Origin: Legionellaceae bacterium
GTDB taxonomy: Bacteria > Pseudomonadota > Gammaproteobacteria > Legionellales > Legionellaceae
Assembly: GCA_030696305.1 (NCBI GenBank)
Contig: JAUYSP010000008.1
Location: 1-51,813 of the forward strand
Direction: 5' to 3'
Length of the DNA stretch: 51,813 bases
Position 1 is the stretch's first letter; every line of letters starts with the position of its first letter. Below, in pieces: positions 42,970-51,813 of the stretch. The notes under the pieces were generated by a model that saw only the letters and a program-made list of their open reading frames with translations, searched no databases and was not told where the DNA came from. The translations under genes were made by a program, and so were the position numbers.

Positions 42970-45900
42970 ATGCTGTTAGATGTTCATGCAAATCAACTAG
43001 ATCAGCTTATGGCACAAGGCTATGATTGCCTTAAACAAAAGCAGCTACAACAAGCCTTATTGTGTTTCAATAGCGTGGTTTTGTTAGCGCCCAAACATCT
43101 GGAAGCTTTGATAAACTGTGCAGATATTTTAATTGGTTTAAATCGACCAGCAGAAGCAACGGTGTACGCGCAATATGCTTTGCAACTTAGTCCCAATTCT
43201 CATATTTTAACTCTGAATGCTAAAGCACTTTATCAAATGGGGAAATATGTTGAGGCTCTTGGCTGTTTTGAGCACATCCTTGATGAAGAACCAAGCAATT
43301 ATATGGCTATAGGACAACGCGCACTGTGTTTAACACAACTCAACCGTTATGATGAAGCACTCCAAGCTTATCAAAAAGCTTTAGCATACAGTAATGAGCA
43401 AGATGTTTGGATTCACTATAATTATTCTTTATGTTTACTTGCTATGGGCAACCTAGTGCTTGGATTCACGCGATTTGAATACCGTTGGCTATGTTCATTA
43501 AAAGAAAAACGCCAGGAATGGATAATACCGGAATCTACAAGTCGTGAGATGCTACAGGGCAAATCGATTCTTATCCATTCGGAGCAAGGCCTTGGTGATA
43601 GCATTCAATTTTTTCGCTATATCCCGCTATTGGTGCAACTCGGAGTTCGCGTATATCTCGAAATGCAGCCTTCCTTAATCCCATTGTTTTATGCCTGGCG
43701 TCATACGATTCGTTTTATTGCAACAGGTTCTCCATTACCTTCATGTGATTATCACTGTCCAGCAATGAGTTTAGCCAGACTGTTTAAAACGGAAATACAT
43801 GCTATTCCTAGCTCCATTCCTTATGTGTTTCCTAACCTGCATGCACTTGAAACCTGTCGGTCAGCGTTAAAAATTTCAGACAGCAAGCGTATAGGCATTG
43901 CCTGGAGAGGAAGTACTATTAATCCAATGAATCAACAACGATCGATTGCATTATCTGCTTTGCTCACACTACATCAATCTGATCTGGATTTTGTTTGCCT
44001 ACAAAAGGATGTGTGCTTAGAAGAGAAAAAAGAACTGGACCAGTATAACATAACCTATCATGGCCTAGAATTAAGCACGATGGTTGGAACCGCGGCGATC
44101 ATTGCCTGTTTGGATTTAGTGATCACGGTGGATACATCTATAGCGCATTTAGCAGCTGCCATGGGTAAGGATGTTTGGATTTTATTACCTTTTAATGCAG
44201 ATTGGCGTTGGTTTATACAAAGAAACGATAGCCCTTGGTATCCCAATGTCAAACTCTTTCGACAAGAAAGGCTCGGCGATTGGAGCCTTCCTTTAGCTCG
44301 TGTCAAAAAATATTTGGTAGCATTACAACCCGTAGGCCTTGTGCTGAACATTGAAAAATCACTCCAAGAGGCTCACCAAAAATTACAGCAAGGGTTATTG
44401 TTTGAAGCAGGACAACGTTATCGCCAAATTCTAATAAACAACCCAGAATGCCATAGCGCGGCGCAAGGCATTGCTTTAGCCGCACTTCAAGAACAAAATA
44501 TGGCAGATGCCATTCAATTCATGCAACAGGCCGCAGAAATAGCCCCTAATGTCGTAGTGTATCGGCGTAATCTGGGTGAATTATTATGTCGAGTAGGACA
44601 ATTGGAAGCAGCTATTGCATCACATCATATCGCAATTAGCACAGAACCCGAGCATGCTGAAAATCATTTTCTATTGGCTTTAGCCTATAATAACAACCGC
44701 CAATTTCAATTGGCCATTCAACATTATCGTATTGCATTATCTTATGATCAACACTATGGTTTGGCTTGGAATAATTTGGGTGCATCGCTTGAAAACATGG
44801 GCGACAAGCATCAAGCTCAAAGTGCCTATGCAACTGCCATTCGTTTAAACCCCAAACACGCCGAGGCACAAAATAATCTGGGTGCGATTTACAGTGAAGA
44901 GGGCCGACTTGATGAAGCACGTATGCATTTTGAAGCAGCCATTGCAGCAAGAGCAGATTTTGTTGAAGCACATTACAATCTATCTCTGGTAAAAAAATAC
45001 ACAGATAACGATCCGCATTTGGCTTTTTTAGAAAATATCACACAAAAAATAGAGCATTATCCTGTTCAAACTCGTATTCGTTATTATTTTGCACTAGGCA
45101 AAGCACTCGATGATACACACCAATATGCACGTGCCTTCAAAGCATATGCTGAAGGTAATCGGTTGCATTATTTGCAAAAGCCTTGGGATAAAACAATTCT
45201 ACATAACTTCGTTGAACACATACCCAAGCTATTTACGGAATCCTTTTTAACCACAACAAAACAAAACACCGAAACACGTTGCCCTATTTTTATTGTGGGC
45301 ATGCCGCGCGCCGGAACAACATTAATTGAACAAATATTAGGTAGTCATGAACACATTTATGGCGCTGGAGAATTAAGTATTTTAGATGACATCATTCAAG
45401 CAGCTTGCCATGCTGCTGGTTTGCCATTAATCACTTGGCTTGCCCAATTAACAGATCATGACTTTGCTGTCTTGGGAAAACAATATTTAGATCAAACGTG
45501 GAAATTAGCACCCGACAAAACCTTCATTGTCGATAAAATGCCAAGCAATTGTTTTTATATCGGTATAATTCATCGCATGTTACCTACCGCTAAAATCATT
45601 CATGCCATTCGTGATCCTATGGATTCGTGTTTTTCGTGTTTTACGCATTTATTCAAAAGCAGTATGTTGTTTGCTTATGATCTCAGCGCATTGGGTAATT
45701 ACTATCTATTATATGCCCAAACGATGCAGCACTGGCGCAATGTCCTGCCGTCCGCCCGGATATTTGATTTACCCTACGAGCAAATGGTGAATCATCATGA
45801 ATTCATTACAAAACAGCTCTTAGAATATATTGGATTACCTTGGGATCCTAATTGTCTTAATTTTTATAATAATAACCGCATCGTAAAAACAGCGAGTTTG

Positions 45901-46023
45901 ACCCAAGTTAGAAAACCCATCTATAAAACTTCGGTCAAGCGGTGGGAACATTTTGCAGAAGCGTTAGCTCCCTTGTTAGATATAGTCAATCCGTATCGTA
46001 ATAAGAAGGGAATCAGTGCATGA
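42970..46023 (+). CDS. TPR / glycosyltransferase-like / TPR / sulfotransferase fusion protein
   Basis: The 1017-residue protein has four parts. Residues about 1-175 are TPR repeats (ALGCFEHILDEEPSNYMAIG; RYDEALQAYQKAL). Residues about 195-453 resemble the GT-B/GT9-like domain often linked to TPRs (ILIHSEQGLGDSIQFFRYIP; RIGIAWRGS; LDLVITVDTSIAHLAAAMGK). A second TPR array covers about 467-677 (HYGLAWNNLGASLENMGDKH). Residues about 770-1010 are a tyrosylprotein-sulfotransferase-like domain with the PAPS 5'-loop FIVGMPRAGTTLIEQ (MPRAGTT at 778-784) and the 3'-phosphate site RDPMDSC (from 881). No signal peptide is present, so action is cytoplasmic. The stop overlaps the next start (ATGA), giving a coupled operon. 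The likely role is glycosylation and/or sulfation of a protein or glycan. Confidence 0.88.
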   Translation: MLLDVHANQLDQLMAQGYDCLKQKQLQQALLCFNSVVLLAPKHLEALINCADILIGLNRPAEATVYAQYALQLSPNSHILTLNAKALYQMGKYVEALGCFEHILDEEPSNYMAIGQRALCLTQLNRYDEALQAYQKALAYSNEQDVWIHYNYSLCLLAMGNLVLGFTRFEYRWLCSLKEKRQEWIIPESTSREMLQGKSILIHSEQGLGDSIQFFRYIPLLVQLGVRVYLEMQPSLIPLFYAWRHTIRFIATGSPLPSCDYHCPAMSLARLFKTEIHAIPSSIPYVFPNLHALETCRSALKISDSKRIGIAWRGSTINPMNQQRSIALSALLTLHQSDLDFVCLQKDVCLEEKKELDQYNITYHGLELSTMVGTAAIIACLDLVITVDTSIAHLAAAMGKDVWILLPFNADWRWFIQRNDSPWYPNVKLFRQERLGDWSLPLARVKKYLVALQPVGLVLNIEKSLQEAHQKLQQGLLFEAGQRYRQILINNPECHSAAQGIALAALQEQNMADAIQFMQQAAEIAPNVVVYRRNLGELLCRVGQLEAAIASHHIAISTEPEHAENHFLLALAYNNNRQFQLAIQHYRIALSYDQHYGLAWNNLGASLENMGDKHQAQSAYATAIRLNPKHAEAQNNLGAIYSEEGRLDEARMHFEAAIAARADFVEAHYNLSLVKKYTDNDPHLAFLENITQKIEHYPVQTRIRYYFALGKALDDTHQYARAFKAYAEGNRLHYLQKPWDKTILHNFVEHIPKLFTESFLTTTKQNTETRCPIFIVGMPRAGTTLIEQILGSHEHIYGAGELSILDDIIQAACHAAGLPLITWLAQLTDHDFAVLGKQYLDQTWKLAPDKTFIVDKMPSNCFYIGIIHRMLPTAKIIHAIRDPMDSCFSCFTHLFKSSMLFAYDLSALGNYYLLYAQTMQHWRNVLPSARIFDLPYEQMVNHHEFITKQLLEYIGLPWDPNCLNFYNNNRIVKTASLTQVRKPIYKTSVKRWEHFAEALAPLLDIVNPYRNKKGISA

Positions 46024-48092
46024 TGTCAGTAGATGAAGCCCTGCTCATGACCATGCAATTACACCAGGCTGGTCAATTAGAACAAGCGGGAACGCTTTTA
46101 AATCATATATTAGAAACGCACCCTACGCATGCCGATGCCTTGCACTTACGGGGAGTTATCGCCTATCAAGTCAACGAGATCCACTTAGGAATACACTTCA
46201 TTGAACGCGCAATTCAAAGTAATCCCCATGTTGCTTTATTTTATAGCAATTTAGGCGAAATGCATCGCAATTTAAACGCGGTCCATTTAAGCATTCAATA
46301 CGGGCAGCAAGCGGTAACACTCGATCCGCAGTCAGCCACGGCTTTGTCTAATTTAGGCATTGCTTATTATGACGCCAAACAATATGAGCATGCAGAAAAT
46401 TATCATAAACGAGCGCTGGCTATCAATTCTAACTTAAGTCAGTCACTTAACAATATGGGAAGTATTTATAAAGTTTATAATCAGACAAAACAAGCCGTTG
46501 AGTTTTATCAAGCTGCTATAGCTGCTTCGCCGCAGTTTGTTGATCCATTGAATAATCTAGGCGCTTTACTCCTGCAACAACACGAGTTTAAACAAGCAGC
46601 GAAATACTTGCGTCAAGCCATTATGTTAGCGCCAGCTTTTGCTGATGCGCAATGTAATATGGGTTTGACCTTACTCGGCTTAGAACAATATGATAATGCC
46701 TTGCTCCATTTTGACAAGACATTGCAATTAAAACCAGATTACGCAGAAGCATATTATGGTATTGCAACAATTTATTTGCATCAGCATTATTTTATTGAGT
46801 CAGAACAGGCTATTCATAAAGCGATCGCAATTAACGCCCATCAGGTTGAATTTTACCAGCTATTAGCAAAAATTTATCAGGAGCAAGGTGATTATAGACA
46901 AGCCTTAATATATTTAGATCAGGCGCTGCATATCGATTCAACGTCGTCTGCCCATCTTAGCAAAGGCAATGTATTGATGGAAATGGGAGAGATAACCAAA
47001 GCGGAAGCGCACTTTTTAAAAAGTGCTGCCGACCCAAACCGAGATACTCAAATACTTGCGCATTACTCTTTGGTTCAGCTGCGTAAAATCAAACCGGACA
47101 ATCCAAGTTTGAATGAACTAGCATCAATAGTTAATCATCAGATTCAAACCGTTTCGCCGAATAAATTGGAATATGCTTATTTTGCTTTGGGTAAATGTCA
47201 TGACGATATAGGTGAATGGGCTAAAGCGTTTGAGTATTTTTCCTTAGGTTGTCAGCTAAAACGGACACGCATTACTTATCATATTGCCGAACAGATTGAA
47301 TTCACACATGCACTGATTCGTTGTTTTACCCCGCAAACCATCGACTATTTGCAAGCGTTTGCGAACTCGTCCGCACTACCTATCTTTATCGTCGGCATGC
47401 CCCGTTCAGGAACGACCCTGGTTGAGCAGGTGCTGTCTAGTCACTCTCACGTCCATGGTGCTGGCGAGCTCACGCATTTAAATAATTTAATTCAACAACC
47501 CATTCAACACCATCAAAACACAATATATTATCCTGAAAGCGTGTTGCAATTGTCGTCTCAACTATGCCATGCGATCACTGAGAATTATTTATCTCATTTA
47601 CAGCGGTTTTCTCCTCATGCAATCCGTATTACGGATAAAATGCCCCACAACTTTATTGCTATCGGATTAATTCATGCATTGTTTCCAAATGCTAAAATTA
47701 TTCATGTGGAACGCAATCCCATAGACACGTGCTTATCGTGCTATACAAAATTGTTTAATCAAGGACAATTGTACTCCTATGATTTAACGGAACTGGGGCA
47801 ATATTATCAATGTTATGAACGGATCATGGATCATTGGCGTCATATTCTACCATCCAATGCTTGGTTGGATATAAAATACGAAACGATGGTTAGCCATTTC
47901 GACCAAGAAGCCAAGCGGCTCGTCGATTTTTGTGATTTACCTTGGGAACCAGATTGCCTTAATTTTTATCAATCGGAACGACAAGTGCGTACAGCCAGTT
48001 TTGCACAAGTACGTCAACCTGTTTACACCTCATCTGTTGGGCGTTGGCGTCTATATGAGCGTGAACTTGCGCCGCTTATTCAATTACTCTAA
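46020..48092 (+). CDS. TPR-sulfotransferase
   Basis: The 690-residue protein consists of about nine TPR repeats (1-330; for example AEAYYGIATIYLHQHYFIES) and a TPST-like sulfotransferase domain (about 455-690). The PAPS-binding loop is IFIVGMPRSGTTLVEQVLSS (M460) and the 3'-phosphate motif RNPIDTCLSCYTKLF begins at 565; GAGELTHLNNL lies between. The C-terminal domain closely parallels that of the upstream gene, so the two are paralogues, but this one lacks the glycosyltransferase-like insert. It is translationally coupled to the upstream gene by a 4-bp overlap. PAPS is probably supplied by the divergent sat-cysC gene. The acceptor is unknown; TPRs would select it. Confidence 0.93.
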   Translation: MMSVDEALLMTMQLHQAGQLEQAGTLLNHILETHPTHADALHLRGVIAYQVNEIHLGIHFIERAIQSNPHVALFYSNLGEMHRNLNAVHLSIQYGQQAVTLDPQSATALSNLGIAYYDAKQYEHAENYHKRALAINSNLSQSLNNMGSIYKVYNQTKQAVEFYQAAIAASPQFVDPLNNLGALLLQQHEFKQAAKYLRQAIMLAPAFADAQCNMGLTLLGLEQYDNALLHFDKTLQLKPDYAEAYYGIATIYLHQHYFIESEQAIHKAIAINAHQVEFYQLLAKIYQEQGDYRQALIYLDQALHIDSTSSAHLSKGNVLMEMGEITKAEAHFLKSAADPNRDTQILAHYSLVQLRKIKPDNPSLNELASIVNHQIQTVSPNKLEYAYFALGKCHDDIGEWAKAFEYFSLGCQLKRTRITYHIAEQIEFTHALIRCFTPQTIDYLQAFANSSALPIFIVGMPRSGTTLVEQVLSSHSHVHGAGELTHLNNLIQQPIQHHQNTIYYPESVLQLSSQLCHAITENYLSHLQRFSPHAIRITDKMPHNFIAIGLIHALFPNAKIIHVERNPIDTCLSCYTKLFNQGQLYSYDLTELGQYYQCYERIMDHWRHILPSNAWLDIKYETMVSHFDQEAKRLVDFCDLPWEPDCLNFYQSERQVRTASFAQVRQPVYTSSVGRWRLYERELAPLIQLL

Positions 48093-48910
48093 GGCTTCCA
48101 ATCCGTCGCCCAACAACACGCATGATCAAAAGCCGGTATTACTATAATTTTTGGTTTTTTTGTTGCAGGGAAACGTTTGGCAAATGCAAACGCAACTGTT
48201 TTGGGAACAACAGTATCTTTTTCTCCTACCCAATGTGTTTGTGGAACGGATATTAACTGTTTCCATGTATCCGCTGGATTTAACGAACCATATAATGGCG
48301 TTAAATTTTCCTGACGCACCCAGAAATCGGTATCTAATATTGCTGCAACCGTTACTAACTGAATCACATCTGTCCGCCTAGCGGTAATTAATGTAGCAAT
48401 CGTGCCCCCCCCTGAGTAACCGATCAATATAATATGTTTGGCATGATAATCCTTTTTCAATTGCTCTATTGCTTGATTCATTGCGTTGATTACCTCAGGC
48501 GAAAACCGCAAATGAGTCCAATAGGCTTGTCGGCAATGTCCCCATTCTTCCTTCGATACAAACTGACACGGTCTCGCTAAATAAACGATGGAATTGTTTT
48601 GTTGATTATGAATGGCCATTTGAAGCCCAGTTGGAACAATAGGTGTTGGATTAGCCGAGGGTGTATCCTCTGAAAGCCAAGCTAAACCATCCCCTTCAAT
48701 ATAAATAGTTAATGTATCCGTTTTTTTGGGTGTTGGCGATCCATACGTTTTCAATGTGAACAGTGGGGTATGAATCGCATGTTCATGCCATCCTGCTGCT
48801 TTTGCAAGAGAGGCTGCCTGCATCGCACGCACCTCTGAAGATATCATAGATGCTTTTAGCATGCATCCAGATAAATAGACACAATTGAGTAGCATAAGTA
48901 ACTTGAGCAC
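48089..48910 (-). CDS. Lipoprotein with alpha/beta-hydrolase fold
   Basis: The N-terminus LKLLMLLNCVYLSGCMLKA has a lipobox (LSGC, Cys16), so the protein should be lipid-anchored in the envelope. The mature part has IYIEGDGLAWLS, the nucleophile elbow GYSGGGTIATLI, an acid in VGEKDTVVP and the His in PAFDHACCW, an esterase/lipase-like triad. The start is GTG 48910, 4 bp after the autotransporter stop, so the two genes form an operon. It is convergent with the second sulfotransferase gene, with a 4-bp overlap of coding ends. The substrate is unknown. Confidence 0.87.
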   Translation of the reverse strand: MLKLLMLLNCVYLSGCMLKASMISSEVRAMQAASLAKAAGWHEHAIHTPLFTLKTYGSPTPKKTDTLTIYIEGDGLAWLSEDTPSANPTPIVPTGLQMAIHNQQNNSIVYLARPCQFVSKEEWGHCRQAYWTHLRFSPEVINAMNQAIEQLKKDYHAKHIILIGYSGGGTIATLITARRTDVIQLVTVAAILDTDFWVRQENLTPLYGSLNPADTWKQLISVPQTHWVGEKDTVVPKTVAFAFAKRFPATKKPKIIVIPAFDHACCWATDWKP

Positions 48911-48913
48911 GAG

Positions 48914-51583
48914 TTACGACTTATATTTTATTGTTGCCGCACCAATACCGCTGTAAGCATTATTACCTACTTGTACATCATAATTTAATTCCATAATCAA
49001 CGGGCTCGTTGGGTTTGTTAACATGACCCCCGCTCCTCCTCTAAATACGACCCCATTAAATTGCACGCCAAAAGTCGTAAACGTTGAGCCACTGGCAACG
49101 AACGTAGAGGTAACTTGGGGTTGGCTGTTAATCACATCATCTGCCAACCCTGCGTATCCTGTGAGCGTCAGATCATGCTGATTGTCAATGTTTGTTAGAT
49201 GATAAGCACCATTACCATAAGCACCAAGAACCAACGACGAATTATGATTAGAAGCAACCAATAAATCCATCGGCGAGCCAGACTCTCGATACCTGTTTTG
49301 ATTGATGAACAGATAGCTTGCATCCAGTTCCGGTGTGAATACTAAATTGGGACTCAATACAGAAGTACGCCATCCCGCCTCTGCTCGGAGGTTAGTGAAC
49401 CAACTGTTATACGAACCCTTCGCTGTACTGGCATATAAGGGAATAGAGCGATTAGTATCATTAGTTTCGTACCCAACTAACCCCTGTCCGGCAAAATAAA
49501 CATGATTGGGAAGCCTCTTTGAGGCATACAACATGCCCTGATACGCTTGGCTATTGATCGATTGGCCACTAAGTACAGATTTACCATGCATCTTATCGCC
49601 ACCTAACGCAAATCCTCCTCCAAATAACCAATCATTGGCCAATTGTATATCTTTTCCAATAACTGCACCGTAAGCCGTAGCATTGAATCCCGGTACAGTG
49701 CTACGTTCATTTTGTGTCATGGATGCACCATACGGTTTAACCCATATTTTTCCCGGTTGATAAATCATCGCATCTCCCGATGATCTACCACGCAACGTCT
49801 CCCACATCGGGACGACATCCAAAACCGATCGCGTTATCAATTGAACTACTTGCATATTTTCATTAGTCAACTCAGGGGTTGCCTGACTGGCCGCCACACG
49901 AAGAGCATCCGCCGTAGATAGTCTAGTGTAAGGACTAAAAGTAGGATTCCCTGCCGCGACTTGTCCCAAGATAGCTGTTGTAGCGCCCTGACAATAAGTA
50001 CCTCGACAAACGTTGTAAACCTCTGGATTAATGGTTGCGGTCAGATTGATCCCATTACTGGCGTTATTGAGTGTCGGAACAAAGGACCAAATATAGCTAT
50101 TGTCACTGACGTTAAATCCATTGATGGGCGAGGTAAGCGTATTCCCGCTGCTAATGACATCAGATAAAATATCCCCACTATGAAGCAACGCATTTTGATC
50201 TATCTGCACATATATATTACCACTTTCTGATAGATCAACGGCCTCAGTTACCGCTAGCTGGCCATAATCACTTGCACTAGCAACGCGCGTTTGCAATAAG
50301 CCTCCCGCCTGTTGCACGTAATCCCCTACTATTGTTTGTAACGCATCACCAATGACTATTGTGCCTGAGTTGTTAACGGTCGTTGCCGTAATCGTATTTG
50401 CCATGGTAAAAAGCGCATTTGCAGACACATTAAAGGTATTAACATCGTAATCGCCTTCGCTGGTAAATATCGCACCATCCGTAATATTGAATGCTGTATT
50501 GGCTGCCACGACAGCTCCGATAATCCGGGCGCTTTGACCCAGTATATCAATATTACTCACCGTGCTATTAGAGATGTTAATCGCGTTGATGTCACCTTGG
50601 ATAGTTCCACTATTAGAGATACCACCATCCACTATCGAGCTCGTTAAAATCGATATCCCAGCTTCCCCCCCCCTAATCGTCCCATTATTAGAGATGCTTC
50701 CACTGATTAATGCTTGAGAATAAATCCATATCCCATCATTCAGACCGCCACTAATCGTCCCATTATTAGAGATGCCTCCGGTCACCGCGCCCTGATTATG
50801 GATCGATAGACCATTAGCACCACCGCTAATGACCCCAGTATTAGAAATATTACCCTCAACATTCGATCCGTTAAAAATTTCCATGCCATTATTTATGACA
50901 CTGTTAATTCTACCTCTATTTGAGATGGCCCCATTGATAGTACTCGTGCTACGTACAAGAACAGCATTACCCTCATTTGCTTCAATTAAACCACTATTAG
51001 CGATACCGCCGTCAATTTGAGCATCGCGGTCAATTGTTATGGCAGAGAAACTGCCACCCGCTTCAATTATCCCGCTATTAGATATACCCCCACTGACTGT
51101 GCTTGAATTGTTGATTAGGATACTGGTACCATTGGTACTGGTTATCTTTCCACTATTGAATATGCCACCATTGACGGTGCTTATAGTGCCAACTGTTTTA
51201 GTAACCGCTATACCAGAACTACTAGTACTTATCGTCCCACTATTCGTAATGCCATTAGAAAGCGAAGAACTATTGATGTCAATGCCAATTCCTGACGTAT
51301 TATTGACGATCCCTTCGGCACTTATTGCGATGTACGATGGGGGTGTGGGAGTATAATCTAATATATAAATACCACCCACTGTTCCACCATCTTCCACTGT
51401 AACACTTGAGCCTATATCAAACTCGCAGACTGCACCTGCTAAACTCGTATCAGTAATATAGGTCGGGCAGGAATCAGCCATCGCTGTTTCGGCATTAAGT
51501 GTTACGATTGCAGAGGCCGTTGCTTTAAGCGCGAACCGCGTAATATTCTTTTGAAAGAACGATTTATTTTTCCGAATATCCAT
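48914..51583 (-). CDS. Type Va autotransporter with NSGTI-repeat passenger
   Basis: The 889-residue protein has an extended basic signal peptide (KNITRFALKATASAIVTLNA, then AMADS). The passenger (about 37-600) has many imperfect 24-27-residue units of the type GGISNSGTISGG-NG, which predict a beta-helix. The C-terminal 270 residues form an autotransporter beta-barrel (KIWVKPYGASMTQNE, LFGGGFALGGDKMHGKS, LRAEAGWRT, ending in ATIKYKS). It is presumably an outer-membrane surface protein, perhaps an adhesin. Its passenger is rich in Ser, Thr and Asn. It precedes the lipoprotein hydrolase gene in an operon. AGGAAG lies about 11 nt before the ATG. Confidence 0.92.
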   Translation of the reverse strand: MDIRKNKSFFQKNITRFALKATASAIVTLNAETAMADSCPTYITDTSLAGAVCEFDIGSSVTVEDGGTVGGIYILDYTPTPPSYIAISAEGIVNNTSGIGIDINSSSLSNGITNSGTISTSSSGIAVTKTVGTISTVNGGIFNSGKITSTNGTSILINNSSTVSGGISNSGIIEAGGSFSAITIDRDAQIDGGIANSGLIEANEGNAVLVRSTSTINGAISNRGRINSVINNGMEIFNGSNVEGNISNTGVISGGANGLSIHNQGAVTGGISNNGTISGGLNDGIWIYSQALISGSISNNGTIRGGEAGISILTSSIVDGGISNSGTIQGDINAINISNSTVSNIDILGQSARIIGAVVAANTAFNITDGAIFTSEGDYDVNTFNVSANALFTMANTITATTVNNSGTIVIGDALQTIVGDYVQQAGGLLQTRVASASDYGQLAVTEAVDLSESGNIYVQIDQNALLHSGDILSDVISSGNTLTSPINGFNVSDNSYIWSFVPTLNNASNGINLTATINPEVYNVCRGTYCQGATTAILGQVAAGNPTFSPYTRLSTADALRVAASQATPELTNENMQVVQLITRSVLDVVPMWETLRGRSSGDAMIYQPGKIWVKPYGASMTQNERSTVPGFNATAYGAVIGKDIQLANDWLFGGGFALGGDKMHGKSVLSGQSINSQAYQGMLYASKRLPNHVYFAGQGLVGYETNDTNRSIPLYASTAKGSYNSWFTNLRAEAGWRTSVLSPNLVFTPELDASYLFINQNRYRESGSPMDLLVASNHNSSLVLGAYGNGAYHLTNIDNQHDLTLTGYAGLADDVINSQPQVTSTFVASGSTFTTFGVQFNGVVFRGGAGVMLTNPTSPLIMELNYDVQVGNNAYSGIGAATIKYKS
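50560..51260 (-). repeat. Imperfect ~70-80-bp repeats coding the autotransporter passenger units
   Basis: Phrases such as CCATTATTAGAGATGC and CCACTATTAGAGATAC recur roughly every 70-80 bases and encode ISNSGTI or ISNNGTI units. The DNA-level similarity between neighbouring units is high enough for unit number to change by recombination. Confidence 0.7.
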
Positions 51584-51700
51584 ATCGTTGTATGCTTCCT
51601 AATAATCGACATCTTTCATAATGAAAGCCTAGTAATCTTTAATAATAAAGAGATACGTCGATTCTTTCAATCATCTCTGTACGGTACGATTTTTAAATTC

Positions 51701-51733
51701 GTCGTTGCGAGGAGCATAGCGACGAAGCAATCT
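51701..51733. repeat. REP-like half unit at the right edge
   Basis: GTCGTTGCGA and GACGAAGCAATCTAG correspond to one arm of the palindrome at 15312-15397. It lies in the gene-free 51584-51813 segment upstream of the autotransporter gene. No other feature is visible there. Confidence 0.6.
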
Positions 51734-51813
51734 AGCGACCTTCGTGGGTGCATCTGATTTATTGAAGTAGCTCACTGATTCATTGATAATCCATATTTTT
51801 TCCGCCAAGAAAG

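Noticed and set aside
51551-51757. 68-codon plus-strand ORF at the right edge
   Set aside because: It runs across the autotransporter start region and a REP-like repeat, with no coding signature.

Overview
The window looks like a piece of an AT-rich gammaproteobacterial chromosome. The closest fit is a Legionellales-type, host-associated bacterium (Legionella, Coxiella or Berkiella-like). The core genes (cysS, glnS, truA, folD, rlmJ, mltD) are of gammaproteobacterial type. They are interspersed with eukaryote-like or effector-like proteins: a large ankyrin protein, a J-domain protein, a sphingomyelinase-like phosphodiesterase, a LamG protein with PTGQPS repeats and TPST-like sulfotransferases. 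The taxon is inferred from gene content; no search could be run.

Layout. 1-1138 holds the 5' part of a secreted LamG/repeat protein on the minus strand that runs off the left edge. 1.2-11.8 kb is a decayed accessory island. It contains a truncated MazF, a periplasmic beta-carbonic anhydrase, an intact Phd/VapC pair, broken pieces of an NRPS adenylation domain and a PAS sensor, one intact DUF4143 ATPase with several relics of the same family, a frameshifted J-domain locus, a HigBA locus with a broken toxin, a degenerate tRNA(CAT) 3' part and a two-TM coiled-coil protein. Copies of the ATPase leader hairpin, of internal ATPase sequence and of the 3' end of a neighbouring glycosyltransferase show local duplication and rearrangement. 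11.7-15.2 kb is a minus-strand wbpO-wbpP-GT4 polysaccharide operon.

15.6-18.7 kb holds putative secreted or effector proteins. 18.8-22.7 kb is the truA-glnS-cysS operon. 22.8-27.5 kb encodes one 1549-residue protein joining a RelE-like N-terminus, a UvrD-like P-loop domain and two ankyrin arrays. folD, three alpha/beta hydrolases and csaA follow. 31.7-33.1 kb is a small IS5-type remnant carrying a GIY-YIG gene, with gene debris (ZIP transporter, GNAT) on both sides. 33.4-39.2 kb carries a GNAT, small unknown proteins, a 513-residue unknown protein, rlmJ, an EamA transporter and a ferritin-like protein; mltD follows.

40.9-48.1 kb is the most coherent accessory system. A fused ATP sulfurylase/APS kinase makes PAPS and is linked to a DUF2061 membrane protein. 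Two translationally coupled TPR-sulfotransferases diverge from it, and the first also carries a glycosyltransferase-like domain. Together they look like a dedicated sulfation module. A lipoprotein hydrolase and a type Va autotransporter lie convergent to it and could be surface partners. The window ends in a REP-like intergenic repeat.
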